Shown here: positions 1 to 7,670 of the stretch, in pieces | How positions within the stretch are numbered: position 1 is the stretch's first letter | How the letters are laid out: every line of letters begins with the position of its first letter | Assembly (NCBI RefSeq): GCF_000152725.1 | Contig: NZ_CH724131.1 | Location: 1,537,856-1,601,855 of the forward strand | DNA: 64,000 bases | Reading direction: 5' to 3' | DNA from: Pseudooceanicola batsensis HTCC2597 | GTDB taxonomy: Bacteria > Pseudomonadota > Alphaproteobacteria > Rhodobacterales > Rhodobacteraceae | Made by a program: the position numbers and the translations under genes | The notes under the pieces: model-generated | The model's input: only the letters and a program-made list of their open reading frames with translations | The model's database searches: none | Told to the model about the DNA's origin: nothing

Positions 1-182
1 CGATATTTGGATGCCATCGAGATGGCGAGACGCATGTAGGCGGTGACAAGCCGATGGAGCGCCCGCTCATCGCGGTCGTCCCGCCAGGAATAGGCAAGCG
101 AAAGTTCGGTTTCCGCGTCCAGAAGCTCTGCTTTCATCGCGCGGCGCGAAAGTGACGTGTCGGTCGAATGATCCAGTGCCAT
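1..182 (-). CDS. rpoH: RNA polymerase sigma-32 factor, RpoH2-type (N-terminal part, runs off left edge)
   Basis: Only the first 60 codons are in the window, starting at the ATG at 182-180. The visible protein carries the region 1.2/2.1 signature of a heat-shock sigma factor: LSRRAMKAELLDAE, then WRDDRDERALHRLV, then AYMRLAISMASKY. This N-terminus resembles the second RpoH paralogue of Rhodobacteraceae (RpoH2, linked to photooxidative stress) and not the housekeeping RpoH1, which starts with a longer, different leader. The paralogue assignment rests on recalled family sequences and cannot be confirmed without the rest of the gene. It is divergent from cobU, with a 125 bp spacer between the two start codons. 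Confidence 0.75.
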   Translation of the reverse strand, partial: MALDHSTDTSLSRRAMKAELLDAETELSLAYSWRDDRDERALHRLVTAYMRLAISMASKY

Positions 183-240
183 GACCCCCCCGGTCCTTTG
201 GTGGTCCGGGCCGGGATCTTGCGAAACCCGGCCAATCCCG

Positions 241-268
241 TTGATTTCTTTCATCTGTAAACTATACG
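241..268 (+). promoter_or_regulatory. possible sigma70-type promoter for cobU
   Basis: TTGATT at 241-246 and TATACG at 263-268 are separated by 16 bp and lie about 40 bp upstream of the cobU ATG at 308. The match is partial, so this is only a suggestion. A 7 bp perfect hairpin (GGCCGGG at 209-215 with CCCGGCC at 227-233) lies further upstream in the rpoH-cobU spacer, with no assigned role. Confidence 0.3.
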
Positions 269-307
269 CACGAGACCCGGTTTTGGTTCACGGAAAGGGG
301 CAAATTA

Positions 308-829
308 ATGGCAAGCCCATGTTTTTTCGTCCTGGGAGGCGCGGCCAGCGGCAAGTCGGCCTTTGCCGAAAGGCTCGTCCTGCAAAGCGGTTTTCCGCCG
401 GTCTACATCGCGACCGCCCAGGCCTTCGACGACGAGATGCGCGACAAGATCGCGCGCCACGTCGCCGCCCGCGGCTCGCGCTGGGACACGATCGAGGCGC
501 CGGTGGACCTGCCGGGGGCGCTGGCCGGCGTCGCGCCGGGCCGGGCGGTTCTGGTCGACTGCCTGACCCTCTGGCTGACCAACCTGCTGCTGACGGAAAC
601 CGATCCCGAAGCCGCCACCGACGATCTGCTCGCGGCGCTCGACGCGGCGCCCGGTCCCGTCACCCTGGTCTCGAACGAGGTCGGCCAGGGCATCGTGCCC
701 GACAACAGCCTCTCGCGCCGGTTCCGCGAGGCGCAGGGGCGTCTCAACATCCGTATGGCGCAACGGGCGGATTGCGTCGTCCAGGTCGTCGCGGGGCTGC
801 CGAACCCGCTCAAGGGACAGCTGCCATGA
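308..829 (+). CDS. cobU: bifunctional adenosylcobinamide kinase / guanylyltransferase
   Basis: 173-residue cytoplasmic enzyme that phosphorylates adenosylcobinamide and then activates it with GTP to give adenosylcobinamide-GDP, the nucleotide-loop step of cobalamin synthesis and salvage (CobU, called CobP in aerobic pathways). The P-loop GGAASGKS is at residues 10-17, DCLTLWL at 84-90 is the Walker B-like strand typical of CobU, and NEVG at 123-126 is also conserved. His51 in IARH sits where the guanylylated histidine is expected. Length is normal for the family. The ATG is preceded by a purine-rich stretch (GGAAAGGGG). The stop overlaps the next start (ATGA at 826-829), so the two genes are translationally coupled. 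Confidence 0.93.
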   Translation: MASPCFFVLGGAASGKSAFAERLVLQSGFPPVYIATAQAFDDEMRDKIARHVAARGSRWDTIEAPVDLPGALAGVAPGRAVLVDCLTLWLTNLLLTETDPEAATDDLLAALDAAPGPVTLVSNEVGQGIVPDNSLSRRFREAQGRLNIRMAQRADCVVQVVAGLPNPLKGQLP

Positions 830-1404
830 CGCGGTTCCACATGGTCCGGCACGGCCCGACCCACGAAAAGACCTTCGTCGGCTGGCGCGACGTTCCCGCC
901 GATCTCTCGGATCTCGCCGCCCTCGCGCGGCTCGACGCCGGGCTGCCCGCCGATGCGCTGGTCATCTCTTCCGACCTAGGCCGCGCCGTCCGGACGGCCG
1001 ATGCCATCGCGGGGTCCCGTCGTCGCCTGCCGCACGACCGCGACCTGCGCGAATTCGACTTCGGCGACTGGGATGGCCGCCACCATTCCGAAGCCTCGCA
1101 GTCGCATCCAGATCTCAGCCGCGCCTTCTGGGAACGGCCCGGAGACCTCGCCGCGCCCAATGGCGAAAGCTGGAACGCCGTCGCGCGCCGGGTCGCCGCG
1201 GTCTTCGACCGGCTGCACCGGGCGCATCCCGGCGCCGACATCGTCGTGGTCGGCCACTTCGGCATGATACTCACCCAGCTGGGCATCGCGCGACAGCAGG
1301 AGCCCGTCTTGACGCTGGGACAGAAGATCGACAATCTTTCCGTCACGAGCATTCGCCGCCTCGCAAACGGATGGGATGTGGACCTGATTAATCACATATA
1401 TTGA
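826..1404 (+). CDS. histidine phosphatase family protein, possible alpha-ribazole phosphatase
   Basis: 192-residue branch-1 histidine phosphatase. The catalytic RHG is at residues 8-10, an acidic LREFDFGDW segment lies around residues 74-82, and the second histidine is in VVVGHFG near residue 145. Coupling to cobU by a 4 nt overlap suggests a cobalamin job such as removing the phosphate of alpha-ribazole-5'-phosphate (CobC role), but the sequence alone does not exclude a general phosphoglycerate-mutase-like phosphatase. A longer reading frame extends upstream but overlaps cobU and is not credible; the ATG at 826 aligns with the normal family N-terminus. Confidence 0.85.
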   Translation: MTRFHMVRHGPTHEKTFVGWRDVPADLSDLAALARLDAGLPADALVISSDLGRAVRTADAIAGSRRRLPHDRDLREFDFGDWDGRHHSEASQSHPDLSRAFWERPGDLAAPNGESWNAVARRVAAVFDRLHRAHPGADIVVVGHFGMILTQLGIARQQEPVLTLGQKIDNLSVTSIRRLANGWDVDLINHIY

Positions 1405-1483
1405 TAAATAACATCCACACCATTCGCTTTCCGAATGCTGCCCGCCGCGCTATCGTCGCGGAACACGGCAGTCGGAAAATTCC

Positions 1484-2380
1484 ATGACCTACGACCTTTT
1501 CATCGGCGATCGCAGCTTTTCCTCCTGGTCCCTGCGGGGCTGGCTGATGTTCGAACGCTTCGGCATTCCGGTCCGGACCCACACGACCGGGTTGTATTCC
1601 GGCACCCTGGCACAAGACCTCACCGATCTGGCCCCCGCGCGGCTGGTTCCGGTGATGCGCACCCCCGAGGGGATCGCCGTCGGCGAAACCCTCGCCATGG
1701 CCGAAACCCTGGCCGAGCGGCACCCCGGGGCCGGCCTCTGGCCCGTCGATCCCGCTGCCCGCGCCCTCGCCCGCTGGCTCTCGGCCGAAATGCACGCCGG
1801 CTTCGGGGCGCTCCGGAGCGACTGCCCGATGCAGCTGCTGCACCGCTACCGGGGATTCGTCCCCTCTGCGGCCACCCAGGCCGACCTGGCACGGATCGAG
1901 GAGCTCTGGTCGCTTGCCCGCAGTCGCCATGGCAGTGGCGGCCCCTGGCTCTTCGGCGCCTATTCGCTCGCGGATGTGTTCTTTGCGCCGGTCGCCGCCC
2001 GGATCGCCGGCTACGGCCTGCCCGTCGCCCCGCCGGCACAAACCTATGTAGAGGCGCATCTGGCCGATCCCCCCTTCCGCCGCTGGCGGGCCCAGGGGCT
2101 GACCGTCGGGTACGACCCGGTGCCCTATGCCCTCGATCTTCCCACCGACCCCTGGCCCGGCCCCGCCCCCCTGCCCGCCCGCGCGGTGACCGAGGGCGTG
2201 CCCGAGAACACGCAGTGCCCCTATTCCGGCAGGCCGCGCGTCGAGGACCGGCTGGAAATCGACGGCCGCGTCTTCGGCTTCTGCAATCCCGGCTGTCGCG
2301 ACAAGACGGTCAACGACCCCGCCGCCTTCCCCGCCTTCATGGCCCTGCTCGACCGAACCGGGGATCGACCGCCGGGTTAA
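1484..2380 (+). CDS. glutathione S-transferase with C-terminal cysteine (YHS/TRASH-like) tail
   Basis: 298 residues. Residues 1-200 read as a soluble GST: a thioredoxin-fold N-terminus with SFSSWSLRGW at 11-20, the PVMRTPEG segment and the GETLAMAETL helix, then an all-helical C-terminal domain ending with a GAYSLADVFFAPV motif. After residue about 240 comes a short extra module with C245, C267 and C271 in the pattern CPYSG...FGFCNPGC, resembling the metal-binding YHS/TRASH fold. The GST substrate is not predictable. The stop codon TAA overlaps a TTAACCAT motif that lies upstream of comM. Confidence 0.85.
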   Translation: MTYDLFIGDRSFSSWSLRGWLMFERFGIPVRTHTTGLYSGTLAQDLTDLAPARLVPVMRTPEGIAVGETLAMAETLAERHPGAGLWPVDPAARALARWLSAEMHAGFGALRSDCPMQLLHRYRGFVPSAATQADLARIEELWSLARSRHGSGGPWLFGAYSLADVFFAPVAARIAGYGLPVAPPAQTYVEAHLADPPFRRWRAQGLTVGYDPVPYALDLPTDPWPGPAPLPARAVTEGVPENTQCPYSGRPRVEDRLEIDGRVFGFCNPGCRDKTVNDPAAFPAFMALLDRTGDRPPG

Positions 2381-2384
2381 CCAT
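2377..2384 (+). promoter_or_regulatory. candidate CtrA half-site upstream of comM
   Basis: TTAACCAT at 2377-2384 is the 8-mer half-site described for the alphaproteobacterial response regulator CtrA. It sits 44 bp upstream of the comM ATG and includes the stop codon of the preceding GST gene. The second half of a full TTAA-N7-TTAA site is degenerate (GAAAC), so this would be a half-site. An 8-mer can occur by chance, and the weight comes from its position before a gene known to belong to the CtrA regulon in Rhodobacter. Confidence 0.4.
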
Positions 2385-2428
2385 TCGGAAACCATCTCCC
2401 GTCAAGTTTCGCGGATGGGAGATGCCGG

Positions 2429-3955
2429 ATGATCGCCAAAGCCTATACCGTCGCCTTCGAGGGCGTGGAGGCCCGCCCCGTCGAGGTGCAATGCGCCGTG
2501 ACGCCGGGGCTGCCCGCCTTCTCCATCGTGGGCCTTCCCGACAAGGCGGTGAGCGAGGCGCGCGACCGGGTCCGCACCGCGCTCACCTCGATGCATATCG
2601 CCCTGCCGTCGAAGCGCATCACCGTGAACCTCTCGCCGGCCGACCTGCCGAAGGAGGGCAGCCATTTCGACCTCGCCATCGCGCTGTCTCTCCTCGCCGC
2701 CATCGACATCCTGCCCCGCGACACCGTGGAAGAGGCCGTCGCCCTGGGAGAGCTCTCGCTCGACGGCGCGCTGGTGCCGGTGCTGGGTTGCCTGCCTGCC
2801 GCCGTCACGGCGGCCAAAGAGGACCGGGCCCTCTTCTGCCCCGCCGCCTGCGGGGCCGAGGCCGCCTGGATCGACACGACGCAGGTCATCGCCGCGGCCT
2901 CTCTGGCCGAACTCGTCCGGCACCTCACCGGGCAGGCGCCGATCGCCCCCGCCCGGCCGGGCGAAGTGGCCCATGACCCCGGCCCGAAGGATCTGAGCGA
3001 CGTCAAGGGGCAGGAACGCGCCAAACGCGGCCTCGAGATCGCCGCGGCCGGCCGCCATCACCTGCTGATGACCGGCACGCCCGGCTCGGGCAAGTCGATG
3101 CTGGCTGCCCGCCTGCCGTCGATCCTGCCCGATCTGACCCCCGCCGAGGCCCTCGAAACCTCGATGATCCATTCGATCGCCGGCCTGCTGACCGATGGCG
3201 GCATCTCGCGCAGGCGGCCGTTCCGCGATCCGCATCACACGGCCTCGATGGCGGCCATCGTGGGCGGCGGGCGCGGCTCCAAACCCGGCGAGATCAGCCT
3301 CGCCCACAACGGCGTCCTGTTCCTCGACGAACTGCCCGAATTCCCCCGCACCGTGCTCGACACGCTGCGTCAGCCCATCGAAACCGGAGAGGTCGTCGTC
3401 TCCCGCGCCAACGCCCATATGCGCTATCCCTGCCGGTTCCTGCTGATCGCCGCCGCCAATCCCTGCCGCTGCGGCTACCTGCCCGACCCCGCCCGGGCCT
3501 GCGCCCGCGTGCCGCAGTGCGGACTGGACTACATGGGCCGCATCTCGGGCCCGATGATGGATCGCTTCGACCTGCGGATCGAGGTGCCTCCGGTCGATTT
3601 CACCGACCTCGACCTGCCCGCCGAGGGCGAAAGTTCGGCCGAGGTGGCCCGCCGTGTCGCCGCGGCCCGCGCCCGCCAGACGCACCGTTTCGCCGATAAT
3701 CCCGGGACCGTGCAGAACGCCGATGCCGAGGGGCGCCTGCTCGAGGAAATCGCCACGCCCGACCCCGAAGGCCGCGCGCTGCTGCACAAGGCGGCCGAGC
3801 GCTTCGGCCTGACGGCCCGCGGCTATCACCGCATCCTGCGCGTGGCGCGCACCATCGCCGATCTGGACGCAAGCGACGCGGTCGCCGGCCCCCACGTCGC
3901 CGAGGCGCTGAGCTACCGGCTGACGGTCGAGCGGCCGGCGGACCGCGCGGCCTGA
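2429..3955 (+). CDS. comM: YifB/ComM family Mg-chelatase-like AAA ATPase
   Basis: 508 residues, the normal length for ComM/YifB, a hexameric helicase that promotes branch migration during recombination of incoming single-stranded DNA. The N-terminal Lon-substrate-like domain starts with [10 protein letters not shown] and [15 protein letters not shown], followed by the Mg-chelatase core: Walker A GTPGSGKS at 216-223, FRDPHHTAS near 265-273, Walker B FLDE at 298-301, and the cysteine pair region NPCRCGY. In Rhodobacter capsulatus the homologue is needed for gene transfer agent DNA uptake. The 3' end overlaps the convergent gshB by 43 bp. A CtrA-like half-site lies just upstream. Confidence 0.93.
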   Translation: MIAKAYTVAFEGVEARPVEVQCAVTPGLPAFSIVGLPDKAVSEARDRVRTALTSMHIALPSKRITVNLSPADLPKEGSHFDLAIALSLLAAIDILPRDTVEEAVALGELSLDGALVPVLGCLPAAVTAAKEDRALFCPAACGAEAAWIDTTQVIAAASLAELVRHLTGQAPIAPARPGEVAHDPGPKDLSDVKGQERAKRGLEIAAAGRHHLLMTGTPGSGKSMLAARLPSILPDLTPAEALETSMIHSIAGLLTDGGISRRRPFRDPHHTASMAAIVGGGRGSKPGEISLAHNGVLFLDELPEFPRTVLDTLRQPIETGEVVVSRANAHMRYPCRFLLIAAANPCRCGYLPDPARACARVPQCGLDYMGRISGPMMDRFDLRIEVPPVDFTDLDLPAEGESSAEVARRVAAARARQTHRFADNPGTVQNADAEGRLLEEIATPDPEGRALLHKAAERFGLTARGYHRILRVARTIADLDASDAVAGPHVAEALSYRLTVERPADRAA

Positions 3956-4890
3956 TCCGCGTGCCGCGCCTCGATGGCTTGCCAGATCTTCGCGGTGACG
4001 GTGACCCCGTCGAACCGCTCCAGTTCCTGCAGGCCGGTCGGAGAGGTCACGTTGATCTCGGTCAGCCAGTCGCCGATCACGTCGATGCCGACGAAGATCT
4101 GCCCGCGGTCCCGCAGCAGCGGCCCGATCCGCTCGCAGATCTCGCGGTCGCGATCCGTCAGCCCCACCTTCTCGGGCCGGCCGCCGACATGCATGTTGGA
4201 TCGCGTCTCGCCCTCGGCCGGGACGCGGTTGATCGCGCCGACGCATTCACCGTCGACCAGGATCACGCGCTTGTCGCCTTTGGTCACGGCGGGCAGGTAT
4301 TTCTGAACGATCAGCGGCTCGCGGGTGAAGCCGGTGAACATCTCGTGCAGGGACGAGAGGTTGCGATCCTCCGGCGTCACCCGGAACACGCCCGCCCCGC
4401 CGTTGCCGTAGAGCGGCTTGACGATCACGTCGCCGTGCTTGCTGCGAAATTCCTTCAGCGTCGCCAGGTCGCGCGCGATGGCCGTGGGCGGCGTGAGATC
4501 GGGGAAGTCGAGGACTAGGAGCTTTTCCGGGAAGTTCCGGACCCAGAAGGGATCGTTTACCACCAGCGTCCCGGGCCCGAGCCGTTGCAGCAGGTGCGTC
4601 GTGGTGATGTAGAACATGTCGAAGGGCGGGTCCTGCCGCAGCCAGACCACGTCGAACGTCCCCAGATCGACGGTCTCCATCTCGCCGAGCGTCGCATGGT
4701 TCCCCTGCTCGCGCCGCACCGTCATCGACTGGCCCCGGGCGATCACCCGGCCCTCCTGGTAAGACAGGTGATCCGGGGTGTAGTAGAACAGCGAATGGCC
4801 CCGGACCTGCGCCTCTTCGGCGATACGGAACGTGCTGTCGGCGTCGATATCGACCGCCCCGACCGGATCCATCTGGATTGCAACCTTCAT
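3913..4890 (-). CDS. gshB: glutathione synthase
   Basis: 325-residue ATP-grasp enzyme joining gamma-glutamylcysteine and glycine, the second step of glutathione synthesis; the first-step gene gshA is in the same window at 42653-44023. The start is the ATG at 4890 giving [16 protein letters not shown]. Recognisable family segments are [11 protein letters not shown] (substrate), the ATP-grasp [15 protein letters not shown], and the C-terminal [19 protein letters not shown]. The reading frame continues open upstream but without family similarity. It is followed upstream on the same strand by yraN with a 65 bp gap. Convergent overlap with comM. Confidence 0.95.
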   Translation of the reverse strand: MKVAIQMDPVGAVDIDADSTFRIAEEAQVRGHSLFYYTPDHLSYQEGRVIARGQSMTVRREQGNHATLGEMETVDLGTFDVVWLRQDPPFDMFYITTTHLLQRLGPGTLVVNDPFWVRNFPEKLLVLDFPDLTPPTAIARDLATLKEFRSKHGDVIVKPLYGNGGAGVFRVTPEDRNLSSLHEMFTGFTREPLIVQKYLPAVTKGDKRVILVDGECVGAINRVPAEGETRSNMHVGGRPEKVGLTDRDREICERIGPLLRDRGQIFVGIDVIGDWLTEINVTSPTGLQELERFDGVTVTAKIWQAIEARHADQAARSAGRSTVSR

Positions 4891-4955
4891 CCCGCGCCTC
4901 CTGCTGCATGGTCGGGACTTAGATGACCCAAAGCGGCGCCGGGCGCAATCGCCGC

Positions 4956-5378
4956 CTAGCAGCAGCCCGCAAAGGCGTTCTCCAGCAGCTCGACCGCCCC
5001 GCCGCCATCGACGAGAGCCACGTCGAGCCGGATGTCCGTCAGCGCCCCGCCGGGCAGAGTGTCGACGAAAGCCATGGCCGACCGCGCGATGCGCTGCACC
5101 TGCGCCGGGCGGACCCGCTCGGCGGCGGCGCCGTGTGTCGCGGCCTTCTTGACCTCGACAAACACCACCCGGTCCGGTTCCGCGAGGATCAGATCGATCT
5201 CGCCGCCCGGACCGCGCCACCGCCGGTGCAGCACCCGCGCCCCCCGCGCCTCGTAGGTCCGTTCCACGGCCGATTCGGCCGCCAGCCCCGAAAGATGGGC
5301 GATCTCGCCCCGACGCCGACGCGCCGCCGGGACCGGTATGGCCGCCACCGGCTCCGAACGATGATCCCAATGCCGCAT
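4956..5378 (-). CDS. YraN family (UPF0102) endonuclease-like protein
   Basis: 140 residues. The central motif [24 protein letters not shown] is the Holliday-junction-resolvase-like PD-(D/E)XK core that defines YraN/UPF0102; the biochemical role of the family is unsettled. I chose the ATG at 5378, which has a GGGGGAACG ribosome-binding site 3 nt away from it; a longer frame using a TTG at 5429 overlaps the rsmI stop. The cluster rsmI-yraN next to an LpoA-like gene is the same set found in Escherichia coli (yraL-yraM-yraN), although here the LpoA gene is divergent. The protein ends in a CC pair. Confidence 0.88.
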   Translation of the reverse strand: MRHWDHRSEPVAAIPVPAARRRRGEIAHLSGLAAESAVERTYEARGARVLHRRWRGPGGEIDLILAEPDRVVFVEVKKAATHGAAAERVRPAQVQRIARSAMAFVDTLPGGALTDIRLDVALVDGGGAVELLENAFAGCC

Positions 5379-5425
5379 TCGTTCCCCCTGTCGTTCAAGC
5401 CCCGGGACCGCACGGGCCCCGCCCG

Positions 5426-6292
5426 TCAATCCCCGCCCTTGGCCAGTTCCAGCGCGAGCTGATACACCCTGCGCCGTGGCCAGCCGGTTTCGCCGGCCAC
5501 GGATGTGGCCGAATCGCGGACCGTGCGACCCGCGGACAGTTCCTCTTCTATTCTCCCAATCACGAATTTTTCGCTAACGTCCCCCGCCTTTTTCCGTCCG
5601 ATCAGCACCACGATCTCGCCCTTGGGGGCGAGGTCCGCGTAGGCCGCCGCGAGCTCCTCGAGCGAACCGCGCCGGATTTCCTCGAACCTCTTGGTCAGTT
5701 CGCGGCAGACCGCAGCCTCGCGCGCCCCGCCCAGGGCCTCGGCCGCATCCGCCAGCATCCGGCCCAGCCGCCTGGGGGATTCGTAGAAGACCAGCGTTGC
5801 CGGAACCGCCTCGAGCGCCCGCAGGCCGTCGCGCCGCGCCTTGGCCTGGCTGGGCAGGAAGCCGGCAAAGAGGAAACGGTCGGTCGGCAACCCCCCGAGG
5901 CTCAGCGCCGTGACCACCGCCGAGACGCCCGGCGCGGCCGTCACCGCATGGCCCGCCTCGCGCGCGGCGCGCGCCAGGTCGAAGCCCGGGTCCGCGATCA
6001 TCGGCGTTCCGGCCTCCGAGGCATAGGCGACCGAAAGCCCCTGCTCCAGCGCCGCCAACAGCCGGGGCCGGACCCTGTCGCCGTTGTGATCGTGATAGGC
6101 GACGAGCGGACGATCCCCAAGCGCGATGCCATGGATATCGAGCAGTTTCCGGAGCGAGCGCGTGTCCTCGGCCGCCAGCACATCGGCTTCGCGCAGCACG
6201 TCCAGCGCCCGCAACGTGATGTCCCGCGCCGTCCCGATCGGGACCGAGACCAGCGTCAGGCCGGGCGCCGGTTTGCCTGTCTGGGGATTCAT
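5426..6292 (-). CDS. rsmI: 16S rRNA (cytidine-1402-2'-O)-methyltransferase
   Basis: 288-residue SAM-dependent tetrapyrrole-methylase-fold enzyme that 2'-O-methylates C1402 in the ribosomal P site. Family marks: LTLVSVPIGTARDITLRAL near the N-terminus, AEDTRSLRKLL near 40-50, the YASEAGTPMIADPG loop, PGVSAVVTALSLGGLPTDRFLFAGFLP, and YESPRRLGRML. Length is typical. The gene heads the rsmI-yraN-gshB minus-strand run and is divergent from the LpoA-like gene (95 bp between starts). Confidence 0.95.
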   Translation of the reverse strand: MNPQTGKPAPGLTLVSVPIGTARDITLRALDVLREADVLAAEDTRSLRKLLDIHGIALGDRPLVAYHDHNGDRVRPRLLAALEQGLSVAYASEAGTPMIADPGFDLARAAREAGHAVTAAPGVSAVVTALSLGGLPTDRFLFAGFLPSQAKARRDGLRALEAVPATLVFYESPRRLGRMLADAAEALGGAREAAVCRELTKRFEEIRRGSLEELAAAYADLAPKGEIVVLIGRKKAGDVSEKFVIGRIEEELSAGRTVRDSATSVAGETGWPRRRVYQLALELAKGGD

Positions 6293-6387
6293 AACTGGAT
6301 CCTCATCCCGAGGCGACTATGATTATCGCCGATACACATGACACCGGCGCAGGGTCCGGCCCGGCGCCCGATATCGAGGAGTAGCCC

Positions 6388-7563
6388 ATGTTTGCCCTTT
6401 TGCGCGCGACCCGCAAGGCCGGTTCCCGCATCGCGGTCGCCGTCGCCGCCCTCGCGCTCGCCGCCTGCGAGCCGATGAACCTCGGCGGCGCCGGCGGTCC
6501 CGCCATCGACACCGGCCAGCCGGTCCAGGTCGCCCTGCTCGTCCCCAAGAGCGGCGGCAGCGGCGACGCCGTGGTCTCGGCCGCGCTCGAAAACGCCGCG
6601 CGCCTGGCCATTTCGGACCTCAACAGCGCCCGGATCGACCTGCGCGTCTACGACACCGCCGGCACCGAGGCCCAGACCGCCGCCGTCACCGCCCAGGCGA
6701 TAGACGAGGGCGCCAAGATCATCCTCGGCCCGCTCTACGGCGGCAACGCCAACGCGGCAGGCGTCGCGGCGGCCCGCTCGGGCGTCAACGTCATGGCCTT
6801 CAGCAACAACAGCTCGCTCGCGGGCGGCAACGTCTTCATCCTCGGCCACACCTTCGGCAACACCGCGCGCCGCCTGACCGGCTTTGCCGCGGGCCAGGGC
6901 AAGCGCCGGATCGTGACCGTCTCGGCCCAGACCGCCGCCGGCGAACTGGGACGGGCGGCCATCGCCCAGGCGGCGGCCGGCTCGGGTGCCTCGGTGGTGG
7001 GCAACGTCACCTACAGCTATTCCCAGCAGGGCGTCATCGCCGCCGTCAACGAAGTGAAATCCGCGATCGAGACCAACGCCGCCGATGCCGTCTTCCTGAC
7101 GTCGAACACCGACGCGGCCCTGCCCTTCTTCGCGCAGCTCCTGCCCGAGCGCGGCGTCGACCCGGCGGTGACCCAGTACATCGGGCTGACACGCTGGGAC
7201 GTCCCGCCCCAGACGCTCGACCTGCCGGGGCTCGAGGGGGGCTGGTTCGCCCTGCCCGACCCCAATCTCACGGCGCAGTTCAACAGCCGCTATTCCGCCG
7301 CCTACGGCACCTCGCCGCATCCGCTGGCCGGGCTTGCCTATGACGGCATCGCCGCGATCGGAGCGCTGGTCAAACAGGGCAACAGGAACGCGTTGTCCTC
7401 TGCCGCACTGACCCAGGGCGCGGGCTTCCAGGGGGTGAACGGGGTCTTCCGTTTCCGCCCCGGCGGCGTGGTCGAGCGCGGCCTCGCCGTGGCGACGATC
7501 CAGAACAACCAGGTCGTGGTGATCGACCCCGCGCCGCGCAGCTTCGGCGGCTTCGGCTTCTGA
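6388..7563 (+). CDS. penicillin-binding protein activator, LpoA-like lipoprotein
   Basis: 391 residues. The signal peptide ends in a lipobox LAAC (lipidated Cys27), so the protein is an outer-membrane or periplasmic lipoprotein. The remainder is a periplasmic-binding-protein (Leu/Ile/Val type) fold: VQVALLVPKSGG, then IILGPLYGGNANAAGVAAARSGVNV, then VMAFSNNSS. In enterobacteria LpoA activates a bifunctional penicillin-binding protein; alphaproteobacterial homologues lack the separate TPR domain, as here. Location beside rsmI and yraN is the conserved neighbourhood. A stem-loop terminator follows at 7600-7623. Confidence 0.85.
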   Translation: MFALLRATRKAGSRIAVAVAALALAACEPMNLGGAGGPAIDTGQPVQVALLVPKSGGSGDAVVSAALENAARLAISDLNSARIDLRVYDTAGTEAQTAAVTAQAIDEGAKIILGPLYGGNANAAGVAAARSGVNVMAFSNNSSLAGGNVFILGHTFGNTARRLTGFAAGQGKRRIVTVSAQTAAGELGRAAIAQAAAGSGASVVGNVTYSYSQQGVIAAVNEVKSAIETNAADAVFLTSNTDAALPFFAQLLPERGVDPAVTQYIGLTRWDVPPQTLDLPGLEGGWFALPDPNLTAQFNSRYSAAYGTSPHPLAGLAYDGIAAIGALVKQGNRNALSSAALTQGAGFQGVNGVFRFRPGGVVERGLAVATIQNNQVVVIDPAPRSFGGFGF

Positions 7564-7599
7564 GGCCGGGGCGCATCATCCCTTGGCAAACCAGAGAGG

Positions 7600-7625
7600 A
7601 ACGGGGGCGCGATCGCCCCCGTTTC
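7600..7625 (+). terminator. rho-independent-like terminator after the LpoA-like gene
   Basis: A perfect 10 bp stem, AACGGGGGCG (7600-7609) with CGCCCCCGTT (7614-7623), closes a 4 nt loop. The following T-run is interrupted (TCACGTTTCC), so termination may be partial. It separates the LpoA-like gene from glnD. Confidence 0.6.
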
Positions 7626-7670
7626 ACGTTTCCCCTTGGCAAGGTCCCCGGACCGGATCCATAGAACGCC

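Noticed and set aside
183-307. Cobalamin riboswitch before cobU
   Set aside because: The 125 bp spacer is too short and lacks the B12-box; only one small hairpin is present.
181-825. Reading frame upstream of and fused to the histidine phosphatase
   Set aside because: Covers cobU in another frame, has shadow-like composition and no family similarity; the phosphatase starts at 826.
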